Positions 1 through 7,958 of a stretch of 64,000 nucleotides of DNA are shown piece by piece. Both the position numbers and the translations under genes were made by a program. Position 1 is the first letter of the stretch. Each line of letters opens with the position of its first letter. Origin of the DNA: PALSA-278 sp963760285 (GTDB taxonomy: Bacteria > Acidobacteriota > Terriglobia > Acidiferrales > UBA7541); assembly GCA_963760285.1 (NCBI GenBank), contig CAVXCI010000003.1, positions 682,001 through 746,000 of the forward strand, given 5' to 3'. A model generated the notes under the pieces. The model was not told where the DNA came from. It saw only the letters and a program-made list of their open reading frames with translations, and ran no database searches.

Positions 1-39
1 CCTTTAACGACGGTAATCCATCTTTTCTAGACTGCTGAA

Positions 40-479
40 ATGATCCCTCTCTTACAAGCCGTGATTTCTAGACGCCGGGCTCCCCGGGCCGCGAATTCTT
101 CCGCGGGGTTCACGTTGCTGGAGTTGATGGTGGTGATGACCATCATCGTGATCCTCGCCAGCCTCGTGCCGGGCCGTTACGAGCAGTCCGTGGTGCGCGC
201 CAAGGAAGCAGCATTGAAGCAGGATCTTTTCGTCATGCGCCAGGCCATCGAACAGTACACGCTGGATAAACAGACCGCCCCGCAATCGCTTGATGATCTC
301 GTTACATCCGGATATTTGCGTGCCATCCCCGACGATCCCTTAACGCGCCGAAGGACTGGAACGCGGAAACGTCGGACCTGTTGCTGGACCCCAACCAGAG
401 CCATGCCGGGATCATTGATGTCCATTCCTCATCCGAGTACAACTCTCCCACCGAAGGCACCGCCTACAATACCTGGTAG
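40..479 (+). pseudogene. GspG-like type II secretion pseudopilin, frameshifted
   Basis: The N-terminus carries a type III prepilin signal: a basic leader, then Gly followed by FTLLELMVVMTIIVILASLV (about residues 25-44), the class cleaved and methylated by a prepilin peptidase. The next part (KQDLFVMRQAIEQYTLDK, then GYLRAIPDDP) is typical of GspG major pseudopilins. The reading frame breaks between 345 and 351. Read in the next frame, the sequence continues DWNAETSDLLLDP and ends EGTAYNTW with a stop at 477-479, as expected for a GspG C-terminus, so one base is missing. The protein would be about 146 residues, a normal size. It could be an assembly error or a real pseudogene. Any partner genes lie to the left of the window. 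Confidence 0.8.
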
Positions 480-526
480 CTGGCCCCTTCCCGAATCATT
501 CTAAAACTGTTGTCCACCCCACTGGT

Positions 527-555
527 TTGACGATGTTTCGCGTTTCGCTTATCAT
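527..555 (+). promoter_or_regulatory. Sigma-70 type promoter of tRNA-fMet
   Basis: TTGACG at 527-532 and TATCAT at 550-555 are separated by 17 bases. The tRNA starts at 561, only five bases after the -10 box, so transcription would begin at or within a base or two of the mature 5' end. Confidence 0.65.
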
Positions 556-560
556 CAATT

Positions 561-630
<70 letters not shown>

Positions 631-637
<7 letters not shown>

Positions 638-691
638 AGATTTCTTCGCTTTCAATCACGTCCGCAAACCCTGCAACCATCCGAATTTGCG
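631..691 (+). repeat. Direct repeat copy 1, starting in the tRNA-fMet 3' end
   Basis: This 61-nt segment begins with the last 7 nt of the tRNA (GCAACCA) and matches 2516-2576 at 54 of 61 positions, including a perfectly identical 26-nt core (653-678 against 2538-2563). It flanks the PadR/membrane-protein pair, as an attachment-site duplication would, but no integrase is visible. Confidence 0.75.
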
Positions 692-853
692 TGTCGCGAT
701 GGGGATTCTAGAGAGTCGCGCCTAAAGCCCCCTGTGTATCTCTCACGACTGGAAGGGCACAGTCGAAGTTCCAGCTTGCCCGTCACTCGCCCGGAATTGG
801 GCGGCAGAACCATCACTCTTCCAATTCTGCAGAGATGGAGTTCGAGCGCGGGT

Positions 854-1639
854 TTAGGAATCCAGCTCCACGTGTGGTGAGGAAACACCCGATGTACGGC
901 CAGTTTCGTGGAATTTGCGTTGATAGTACGCAACCGTCATGAAGATGGCAGGCACGCCGATTAGGGCTGGCAGTATCCAGAAAATTGTGTACAGCTGGCT
1001 TCGGGCGATCGAAGGAAGCAAACGCGCCCCGCCGAACACCAGGAAGGCCGTGTAACCAGCGATGCCCGTGGCGAACATCGAGCTAAGATGCTCATACCAC
1101 CAGTGCATCCGTGATTGTGGGCCCCGCAGCAAGTAACGCAAATTGCCGGCGGCAATGAAGGGGCCAATGGGACTCAAGGCAATCAGCGGCCCGCTGTGAT
1201 ACGTAATTCCGAGGACGAGCACGGTCAAACCACCGAGGAATACCAATACGTTGAGCGCCAGACTGAAGGGAGTGCGCATTGCTTTCGGCTCGCGCTTCGT
1301 CTCAACGGCCCAAATACCCTGCCAGCCCGCCGCCAGAGTGAGGCCCGCCAGGTAGGCCAGGAAGGTTGCAGATATGCGCTGCGCCCTCAGAAAATTCGAG
1401 AGCTCTGCAGGCGACAGCGGCCGTGCGATCCGCCGCACGGAAAGAGGAATGGCAAAAGCGAGTCCGCTCATCGCGAGGGCCGTCACGACAACCACGGACA
1501 TGCACGCGACATAGAACCATCCGGCGCGGATGTGTGTCCTACCGCCCTTGGGGGCGATTGCCGGAATCCAAAATAATATGAGCGCGAGACTGCCCGCGGT
1601 GACGTGCGTCCACCGCAGCCACTGAAACAGGTTTGCCAT
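854..1639 (-). CDS. Multi-pass membrane protein, DUF2306-like
   Basis: A 261-residue integral membrane protein with about seven hydrophobic segments (for example residues 14-28, 43-65, 91-107, 127-146, 189-205, 217-240) and a histidine-rich short loop (RTHIRAGWFY). The order and spacing suggest a DUF2306-type membrane protein of unknown function, possibly related to haem-binding cytochrome-like proteins. The ATG at 1639 has a strong ribosome site (AAGGAG, 7 nt spacing). It lies directly downstream of, and overlaps, the PadR gene, so it is the likely regulated target. The molecular function is not known. Confidence 0.7.
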   Translation of the reverse strand: MANLFQWLRWTHVTAGSLALILFWIPAIAPKGGRTHIRAGWFYVACMSVVVVTALAMSGLAFAIPLSVRRIARPLSPAELSNFLRAQRISATFLAYLAGLTLAAGWQGIWAVETKREPKAMRTPFSLALNVLVFLGGLTVLVLGITYHSGPLIALSPIGPFIAAGNLRYLLRGPQSRMHWWYEHLSSMFATGIAGYTAFLVFGGARLLPSIARSQLYTIFWILPALIGVPAIFMTVAYYQRKFHETGRTSGVSSPHVELDS

Positions 1640-2204
1640 TGCGATTCTCCTTTCGCGTTCGAGCGCGGACTCTGCGCATGGATTCCTCGCACCACGTGAG
1701 CCAGCCCTGGTAGGCGTGCTTTCCCATGCGCAGAGTCAGATGCCGGTGGAAAGCAGCCAGGGGAAGAGCGTCCGGGAATTCGGAGTCGCGCTGGGACCAC
1801 TCCTTTTCCTTATTTCTTAGCGCCTCAAGGCGCCCCGCCCAGCGAGTGTGAAGCTGTTTGAGAAATCTCAATGTGTGCGGCAGATCCGAGAGCTCATCCA
1901 TGAGGTAGATCTGCGCCAGAAAGGTATGCCGCATGTCCTCAAACTGCGGATCGCTCCGCAGCCAGGAGGCAAGCTGTTTGCGCCCGGTCGCGGTGATTTC
2001 GTAAACGATGCGTCCGGGGCCGCGCTTGGAGGCAGCGCGGCGCGATCGCAACAGCTTCTGTTTCTCCAGCCGTTTCAGGGTTGGATAGATCTGGCTTAGT
2101 TCAGCGGCCCAGAAATGCCCGATCCCGTTGTCCAGGATGACTTTCAAGTCGTATCCGCTGGCGGGCTCGCGGAGCAGACCCAGCAAAATATGTTCGAGAC
2201 TCAC
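1539..2204 (-). CDS. PadR-family transcriptional regulator
   Basis: An N-terminal winged helix (ILLGLLREPASGYDLK, then LSQIYPTLKRLEKQKLL, residues 6-55) and a C-terminal helical Vir_act_alpha-like region (MRHTFLAQIYLMDEL onwards) define a PadR protein. The start is GTG at 2204. Its last 34 codons overlap the following membrane-protein gene in another frame; family members usually end near residue 180, so the tail may be an artefact of a small indel or a genuine long overlap. A perfect palindrome lies 9-28 nt upstream of the start codon, which suggests autorepression. Confidence 0.85.
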   Translation of the reverse strand: MSLEHILLGLLREPASGYDLKVILDNGIGHFWAAELSQIYPTLKRLEKQKLLRSRRAASKRGPGRIVYEITATGRKQLASWLRSDPQFEDMRHTFLAQIYLMDELSDLPHTLRFLKQLHTRWAGRLEALRNKEKEWSQRDSEFPDALPLAAFHRHLTLRMGKHAYQGWLTWCEESMRRVRARTRKENRNGKPVSVAAVDARHRGQSRAHIILDSGNRPQGR

Positions 2205-2212
2205 GCGACCAC

Positions 2213-2232
2213 TATATATATTGTTATATATA
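2213..2232. promoter_or_regulatory. Candidate PadR operator
   Basis: TATATATA (2213-2220), TTGT, TATATATA (2225-2232): perfect 8-bp inverted arms with a 4-nt centre just upstream of the padR GTG. The position, between promoter and start codon, suits autorepression by the adjacent PadR. Binding is inferred. Confidence 0.5.
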
Positions 2233-2701
2233 TTTCAACTGTTTTTTGGCAGGATCCTCCAACGCCACACTTTCCACCGCCTTTGCCCAAACGGAGCCGG
2301 GCCTTTCCGGGCTGGCAGAGCGGCCCCTTTGAATTACAGGGGCGTTCCATTGTCCAAGAAAGGTGTTGGGGGGGCGACGGGTGAGGTCAGGGCAAGTGGT
2401 CGCAACCCGGAAGCAACCTAGAACCTCAAGAACAGCGGCATGCGGCTACACTGCGAGCCGAATCAGTTCCAACCTGAAGGGCGGCACTAAACAATTCGGT
2501 TGGTTGCAGGGCCTCGCAACCAAACCTTCTTCGTTTCCAATCACGTCCGCAAACCCTGCAACCGTCCGAATTTGTGAATTTCATGGTTGGGGTATCAATA
2601 TGATCCCCCAACATCCGGCTGCTCGTGCAAGGTGTGTACAAACATTCCACAATCCCATTCAGCGCCTCGGCATGGTTAGGGTATCAAACCGCCTTCGGTG
2701 G
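2233..2701. other. Gene-free stretch with hairpin
   Basis: I see no convincing gene here. It holds an 8-bp perfect inverted repeat (TTGGTTGC at about 2499-2506 and GCAACCAA at about 2516-2523) whose right arm starts the second copy of the tRNA-linked direct repeat. The remainder has no recognisable motif. Confidence 0.5.
2516..2576 (+). repeat. Direct repeat copy 2
   Basis: Second copy of the 61-nt repeat at 631-691 in the same orientation, 54 of 61 bases identical. Only the terminal GCAACCA of the tRNA is duplicated; sequence to its left does not resemble the tRNA. Confidence 0.75.
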
Positions 2702-3118
2702 TTAGTCCACGCGAACGGCGGGGTAGTCTTCGATGTACTCTTCCTCGCGAGACCCGTAATACGCGACTCTGCGCGCCGTGAAATCGACGTCATAGCGGAC
2801 AACACCGGCGCGCCACGTGGCTGCCAGAAACTCAGGAAACGTGCTCTTCCCGGCCTGGTCGGTTCGCAATGCCGCGATCAGTGCCTCGCGATTGAACGGC
2901 GGCACGTCCACGGTGCCGGACACCAATGGTGACCCCTGGGTCACCACCGGCCCATGCTCAGTCAGATACAAGCTCTGGCATGCGGGCAGGAACCACAAAT
3001 TGCGTGTCACGCCTGCAAGACGCAACGTCTCGGCTAGATACGGGAAGCCCCCTACCTTGGGCCGGGCAGCCATGGCTCGTTGTTGTGCAGCCTGCAGATT
3101 ATCAATCGCTTTGCTCAT
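2702..3118 (-). CDS. DUF1398 family protein
   Basis: 138 residues. The segments GGFPYLAETLRLAGVTRN, then TFPEFLAATWRAGVVRYDVDFTARRVAYYG at the C-terminus, resemble the DUF1398 family (Escherichia coli YbcV and relatives), small soluble proteins of unknown function with two FPE/FPY-type repeats. The length is normal for the family. ATG at 3118 is preceded by a purine-rich GAGGGAGAATTCC. The next gene upstream on the same strand is a decayed MarR regulator, which may once have controlled it. Confidence 0.75.
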   Translation of the reverse strand: MSKAIDNLQAAQQRAMAARPKVGGFPYLAETLRLAGVTRNLWFLPACQSLYLTEHGPVVTQGSPLVSGTVDVPPFNREALIAALRTDQAGKSTFPEFLAATWRAGVVRYDVDFTARRVAYYGSREEEYIEDYPAVRVD

Positions 3119-3174
3119 TGGAATTCTCCCTCTTTCATGAAGTGACGTGAGTCAACGCATAACCGTCTGCGGCT

Positions 3175-3510
3175 TCAATCAATCGCGACACCGCTGACCT
3201 GATGAGTGTCAGTTGACTTCTGCAAAAGTCGCTTCAGTGTCGCTCGTTCCTTGGGACTCAGACAGCCGAAGAACTGCTAGTCATTGCGGTCGGCGATGGA
3301 CGCCAAATCTGGCAGAAGACGTCTCCCCTTTGACCTCAGCGAAAGCAATTGGACGCGGTTGTCGTCCGGCTTCTCACGCGCGCAATCCAGTGTCTTCCTT
3401 CCAGTTTGTCGAGGACTTTAGAGACGGCCCCGCGCGCCAGCCCTGGATCGTTCATATCGAGCCTGGCAGCCATGGCGGCGATCACCACTTTCTTCGTGCT
3501 AATTTCCGCT
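3175..3510 (-). pseudogene. Decayed MarR-family regulator
   Basis: On the minus strand, AARLDMNDPGLARGAVSKVL and DKLEGRHWIAR match the recognition-helix and wing region of MarR proteins. The frame is lost by an indel near 3375-3385; in the next frame it continues EKPDDNRVQLLSLRSKGRRL, then LLPDLASIADRND, and there meets an in-frame TAG (3277-3279) where relatives would be expected to have Glu. It then reads QFFGCLSPKERATLKRLLQ to a TGA at 3175. The N-terminal dimerisation helices are missing. One frameshift, one nonsense change and an absent N-terminus make true decay more likely than sequencing error. Confidence 0.7.
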
Positions 3511-5012
3511 CTTCTCGCGGAATACCGAGGGATGGCTTTCCCCCGAACAGAATTTCCCCTTCGGCGCAGTGGAATAGAAGCACGACCCGGCAACTTCCTG
3601 CGAAGCCGGATCGAATGGAATATTCCACAGCTTATTATGAGGGAAGCACTTCGGAGCAGGGGGAAGGCCATTCTCCGGGCCAGTGGTGAAACCGGAAGAC
3701 AGTGTGACGGAGATTCCAAAGCAGCCATCCGTCGGGCGGTCTATGTCCTTTCCGGCCCAGTTCATGCACACCTTGCCACACTCGTCGTAAAGAGGATCGC
3801 CGCTGTCAAGAGCGCACCCGCAGGATTCGTCCGAATTCGGAGTGCAGAAGCTCTGCGGCTGGCATTTCTCCTTTCGTGCCGCGTCATATTCCAACTGGAA
3901 TTCCGGAAGAGACATGTCCATGGTTACGGTCAGCACGCCGGAAGTGGCATTGTAGCTTCTCGTCCAGCCAGAATCAGGCCAGGAGCCCGCGCCAAATTTC
4001 AGCGGCGAAGAACTGATATCAACCCGGACGAGGCTCACATCCGTGTTCACATTGAAGGTGGGCCCGACGTAAAGCTGATAGGTTTGCACCGTGGTGGGTT
4101 TGGCAAAGAGCAGAAATAGATAGTACGTCTTTCCAGCCTCGAATACGTTTAGGTTACCCCTGGCGCCGACGACTTTGCGCTGGTCATCGGCGCTGACGGT
4201 GGTGTCCACGTAGTAGGAGTTATTGTTGACGGCCAGCGTGCTGCGCTGACCGGTGGCCTGCCCCATCATGCGGATGTTGGGTGTTGTCCCTAGCTCGCCA
4301 GGATTTACGTTGTTGCGATAGAGGGGAACTCCATAGCAATTTGGATTGGTGCAATCCGTGGCCCAAACATCTCCGCACGAAAGCGCGCAGTAGGGATAGA
4401 CGACCGACGTGACGTAGTCGTAGGGGCTGGTCTTCGCCGTGCCCGGCGAGACGGAGGTAGGAACATCGGAGGCGCACTCGGGTGTTTCGACCGGCGCGCT
4501 AAAGAAAGGGTCCTGGTTGACCGAAATCGTTTTGATCAGGCCGGTCAGCGAGCCGTCGTCATCGTCCAATTCAGTCTGGCGGTCCACGTCCGTAAATCCA
4601 TCGAAGAGCGCCGAATTCCAGTTGCAATAGTGGGCGCCGTCAGGGTTGGATCCGTTTGGAAGGTTCCGGGCTTGAAGAGCGGTTCGATAACGTAATGGCG
4701 GATGGAAACGTTGTCAAAAAACAGGTTTACCGAATGAAACGCCGGCGGATAGTAAAAGCCATTGGGCTGCTTCCACGCCACGGCGGCGACGATGCATTTT
4801 CCCGTCACCAGCAAATCCCCGCCGTCGCCCGCGCCCAGCATCATTCCGCCCGTGCACGTGGTGGTGGCTGGTCTCAGAGGATGGCGCGCCAGGCCAGTCA
4901 TTTTGGAATCCTCCGCCGCGCGCGCCGCCGCCGGCAGCAGAAACAGAATTGCCGCGGCAAACAAGAACGCTTTCCAAATTTTTCCCGTAGGATTTCGTTC
5001 ACAAAGGAACAT
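3499..5012 (-). pseudogene. Cys-rich secreted protein of unknown function, frameshifted
   Basis: The start at 5012 has GGGAGG 5 nt upstream and encodes a signal peptide (hydrophobic AFLFAAAILFLLPAAARA, cut before AEDS). The frame breaks at about 4650-4672. After it the protein continues PNGSNPDGAHYCNWNSALFD and runs for some 370 more residues to 3499. The mature part has clustered cysteines (CALSCGDVWATDCTNPNCYG; CQPQSFC, then SCGC) likely to form disulfides, and beta-strand-rich segments. I do not recognise the family. It could be an extracellular or outer-surface protein. The frameshift may be an assembly indel, since both halves look uncorrupted. Confidence 0.6.
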
Positions 5013-5250
5013 CGTCGCCTCCCGATGCAAATGGCCGGAAGTTTATCCGCCATCGTGCTGGCTGACGGGCGGGGCTTGCTCGCGGAATTGCTGACCCCCT
5101 CATCCCCGAGGCCGGTCTCGCTTGAACTCTCCGCGAGATTCTACTCCCTCGGAAATGATTAACCAATATCTAACCGAAATTTTTCCGCTATCGGACGCCG
5201 GTTCCAGCGAGCGGCAGCCACGTGACGGAAAGAACGGGTCTTGAGGGGGG
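5013..5250. other. Intergenic, leader of the Cys-rich gene
   Basis: No gene is seen. It should contain the promoter of the leftward Cys-rich protein gene, but no clear -35/-10 pair stands out. Confidence 0.3.
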
Positions 5251-5454
5251 AAATGCGGCGAAAATGAGAAGTCAAAAAGTGTCCCTATTAGAAAAGTGTA
5301 TGTTATTGATTATGTGAGAGTTGCAGTTTTGCGACTGTCACATGTGTCCCTATCAGAAATGGCCATTTTGCGCCTGTTCCCGTCGTCTGGATATAGTTCT
5401 GACCTATTGTCAGAATTCCGCAGAAAAAATCAACAGCAGCTTGTGTAACGCTTC
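5251..5454 (+). repeat. ~205-bp inverted repeat element, copy A
   Basis: About 90% identical to the reverse complement of 16121-16325. It contains two boxes of the form GTGTCCCTATTAGAAA (at 5279-5294; second copy 5344-5359 with one change) flanking a hairpin at 5313-5342 (TGTGA-G-AGTTGC, 6-nt loop, GCGACT-G-TCACA). It is non-coding in all frames. Confidence 0.85.
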
Positions 5455-5514
5455 ACGCGTGGCGCGAAAGTATGCGCGCAACAATCCGGGCAATGTGGAG
5501 TGGAGAGGGCGCTG

Positions 5515-6453
5515 CTATTGGACGGGGATGCCGATGAAGTTGTATTGCCCGAATTCCGGGGACCATAGGCCCACAATGATGCCACGATCGTTGATTCCAG
5601 TCACGCCGGTGGAGAGAGCGTTGGGATGGTCAATTTCGGTGAATGTCCCATTCTGGTCGGTGAAGCCGTGGACCTGTCCCTTCTGGTCTTCATACAGCCC
5701 TGCTATCACGCCATGATTGTTGATGGCGCTGGCAACGGTGTAGAGCGCGTTGGGATAGTTGATGGCCTGGTATTTCCCATTTGCATACAGGAAGCCGTAA
5801 GGGCCAGACTCATTAATTTCGTAATCGCCGACAATTTGCCCGGCATCGTTGATAGCAAAGGCCTGCGTGGTGCCAACCGTTCCGGGGTAATCGAGCTGAG
5901 TGAATTTTCCATGGTCGTCGAGAAAACCATGGTTGGCGACGTTGAAAAACCCCTGTGGACAGACAAAACTTGTGTCGCAGAATCCGCCGACGATTTGCCC
6001 GCTGTTGTTGATCCCGTTCGCTACAGTTGCTGCGAGTGCCTGACCTACCCTTGGATAGTTGAAACTTGTGATTGCCCCGCGGTCATAGATGAAAGCACTT
6101 CGGCCATTCTGGTGGTCGCATCCCAACGGGCAGTAGCCACCCACAGCCACATCGTTGGCATTGACGCCTTGCAAGAAAGCGCCCAGGCTGTCGAAGGGGC
6201 GAACGCTCGTGAATTTTGCTCTTGCGTCACTTCCCTGTTCTCGAGTCTCGATGTACGCGCCCTGAATCGTTTGGTTGTTGACCTGAGCGATGTAGTAGCC
6301 GACAATCGCCCTCTTGCTGACGCCAAGGGGAACGCTGTAATCCGAACCTGGATATGTGCCTGCGGCGGAGAATTTATACTGAACCCTCCCGGCGGCAGCA
6401 AGCGCCCAGAAGCACACCCCAACGATGACCGCCCTAAGCCCAACTGATTTCAT
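5515..6453 (-). CDS. Secreted HAF-repeat protein
   Basis: 312 residues with an N-terminal signal peptide (residues 1-21). Repeats of about 40-50 residues follow the pattern (I)NNxGQIVGxYxD followed by GFLxxxGKFTxLDYPG, for example GINNSGQIVGG, AINDAGQIVGDY and AINNHGVIAGLYED. This is the HAF-type extracellular repeat (TIGR02913), predicted to build a beta-propeller-like fold; function unknown. ATG at 6453 has GGGGAG 7 nt upstream. It lies 40 nt downstream of the PqqA-like peptide gene on the same strand, so the two are probably co-transcribed. A second HAF gene is at 8734-9633. Confidence 0.85.
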   Translation of the reverse strand: MKSVGLRAVIVGVCFWALAAAGRVQYKFSAAGTYPGSDYSVPLGVSKRAIVGYYIAQVNNQTIQGAYIETREQGSDARAKFTSVRPFDSLGAFLQGVNANDVAVGGYCPLGCDHQNGRSAFIYDRGAITSFNYPRVGQALAATVANGINNSGQIVGGFCDTSFVCPQGFFNVANHGFLDDHGKFTQLDYPGTVGTTQAFAINDAGQIVGDYEINESGPYGFLYANGKYQAINYPNALYTVASAINNHGVIAGLYEDQKGQVHGFTDQNGTFTEIDHPNALSTGVTGINDRGIIVGLWSPEFGQYNFIGIPVQ

Positions 6454-6493
6454 TTTGCTCTCCCCTCAGCCACGCCGCGTGCTCTTCAAGCGT

Positions 6494-6571
6494 CTATAGT
6501 TCCGCGTTGGCGTAGGAACTGACTTCGCAATTCAAATTGACTTCTTGGAAGTCTGGAGTTGTCCATTCCAT
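6494..6571 (-). CDS. PqqA-like precursor peptide (25 aa)
   Basis: A very short gene, ATG at 6571 to TAG at 6494-6496, with a near-perfect ribosome site (AAAGGAGG, about 10 nt spacing). The peptide starts MEWTTPDFQEV and ends CEVSSYANAEL. PqqA peptides share a W-x-x-P-x-F start and a Glu-x3-Tyr pair that PqqE and later enzymes cross-link into pyrroloquinoline quinone; here these are Glu16 and Tyr20, the numbering also found in Klebsiella PqqA. No pqqB, C, D or E gene lies in the window, so it is either an orphan PQQ precursor or a PqqA-like RiPP with another role. It sits between a beta-propeller gene and an HAF gene on the same strand. Confidence 0.75.
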   Translation of the reverse strand: MEWTTPDFQEVNLNCEVSSYANAEL

Positions 6572-6672
6572 GGTGACGCCACCTCCTTTGATTATGCTCG
6601 CCTTCCTAGTGCCAGACAACGATTTCGCCATAACAGGGCGGGCCGCTGGTCCCGCGGTGCCCCTCAGGCAGG

Positions 6673-7845
6673 TTACCAGAGGAAGCCGGGGTTACTAGAA
6701 CGGCCGAGGGGGGAAGCGGTGAGGAAAGTTATCTGGGCGTTGGGATTGCCGACGGGAAACGGCGAGCCGGGCAGCGGCGCGAGGCATCCGGTGGATGAAT
6801 TGATACTGTAGAGATACACGGCGTCGTAGCCCGCGGCATAGAGTCCGCCGCCCGCGCCATAGGGCAGAAGCGTGGCCATTCCGCCGTCGGACACCTCCTC
6901 CGGACACCCGGAAGCAGCGATGTTCAGTGGATCTTCGGAAAAATTGAGCACGGTGAGCTGCGAATCGCCGGCGACGAACAGGAATTTTTCGTTGGGGCTG
7001 AGCCACAGGCTGGTGGGACCCTCGACGTCGCCCAGTTGGCCGCTGCCGCCAAAATTGATGTCGGCGCCGAGCGAGCCATCGGGGTTGATGGGCAGGACTC
7101 CGACGCGCGTCAGGAGCGCCTGCGAATCGCCCACGAGAACGTATTTGCCGTCGGCGGTAATGTCCATGCCAACGGGAATCCCCCACGCGCCGTAACTGCC
7201 GACAAAATCCAGAAGACCCTGCGCGCCGGTGGCATACGTCGCCACTTCGCCATTTTGCAGCGCGACAAGCAGGAGAGTTCCATCCGGCGTCGCCGCCATG
7301 CTGTCCGCGATGGCCAAAACGTCCGTCGAGCTGATCACCGACAGTCCGCAGCCCGGAACAATTTGGAAGCCGAAGATGACCGCGTACATTGGCTCGGTGT
7401 TGAGGTCAAACAGTGCATAGAGATACTGGCCGCGAACCACTACGCCGACGCCGCCGGGGGTTGGTCCCAGGCCGCTGACGAAGTTCCCCGCCTTCACCAT
7501 GCTGGGAAGCTGGAAAGCGGCGATGTCGCCACTGAGGTTGTCGGGGACAAACAGGCAGGCCTGGCCTCCATTGCTGGAAATCGCCTGCGTGGGCAGGCCA
7601 AGATAGCTGTTGTAACCCTGCGACTGGCCGCCGGTTAAACGTGTGCGGATGGGAAAAAGGAGCGGCGATGTTCGCGAACCTTGGAGTTTCATCACCGTGG
7701 CGGCGTTCATAGCGAATGGATCGCCGTATATCGAATCATTGGCATACACGAAGTAGCCGAATGAGGCTCCGAGGCTACCAGCCGCAAAAGGTATAGCCAA
7801 GGCCAATAAAGAGAAGAGCTTGGCGGTCTTCCGGAAGGGGTCCAT
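6673..7845 (-). CDS. Secreted beta-propeller (lactonase-like) protein
   Basis: 390 residues from ATG 7845, chosen because GGGAG lies 9 nt upstream and a signal peptide follows at once (LFSLLALAIPFAAGSLGA). Repeated blades with motifs such as MAATPDGTLLLVAL, MDITADGKYVLVG and WLSPNEKFLFVAGDSQLTVL resemble the seven-bladed propeller of the 6-phosphogluconolactonase/3-carboxymuconate cyclase family. Those sequence signs do not by themselves show enzyme activity, and a surface or binding role is equally possible. It is paralogous to the gene at 11937-13152 (shared SINS(S/T)TGCL and GSPF near the C-terminus). A longer start at 7911 is possible but lacks a ribosome site. Confidence 0.75.
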   Translation of the reverse strand: MDPFRKTAKLFSLLALAIPFAAGSLGASFGYFVYANDSIYGDPFAMNAATVMKLQGSRTSPLLFPIRTRLTGGQSQGYNSYLGLPTQAISSNGGQACLFVPDNLSGDIAAFQLPSMVKAGNFVSGLGPTPGGVGVVVRGQYLYALFDLNTEPMYAVIFGFQIVPGCGLSVISSTDVLAIADSMAATPDGTLLLVALQNGEVATYATGAQGLLDFVGSYGAWGIPVGMDITADGKYVLVGDSQALLTRVGVLPINPDGSLGADINFGGSGQLGDVEGPTSLWLSPNEKFLFVAGDSQLTVLNFSEDPLNIAASGCPEEVSDGGMATLLPYGAGGGLYAAGYDAVYLYSINSSTGCLAPLPGSPFPVGNPNAQITFLTASPLGRSSNPGFLW

Positions 7846-7958
7846 ATTTTTCTCCCAAATTCCCAAAATGGAACGTGGGAAGACGGTACACCCGCGAGGT
7901 GGAGGCGTCAATCAGCAAACGGAATACCCAGGTTATTGAGTACCAGTGGTTTGTGGAG

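Noticed and set aside
6591..6619. TTGTCT-17-CATAAT as promoter of the PqqA-like gene
   Set aside because: A start seven bases downstream would fall inside the ribosome-binding site, so it is unlikely to drive this gene.
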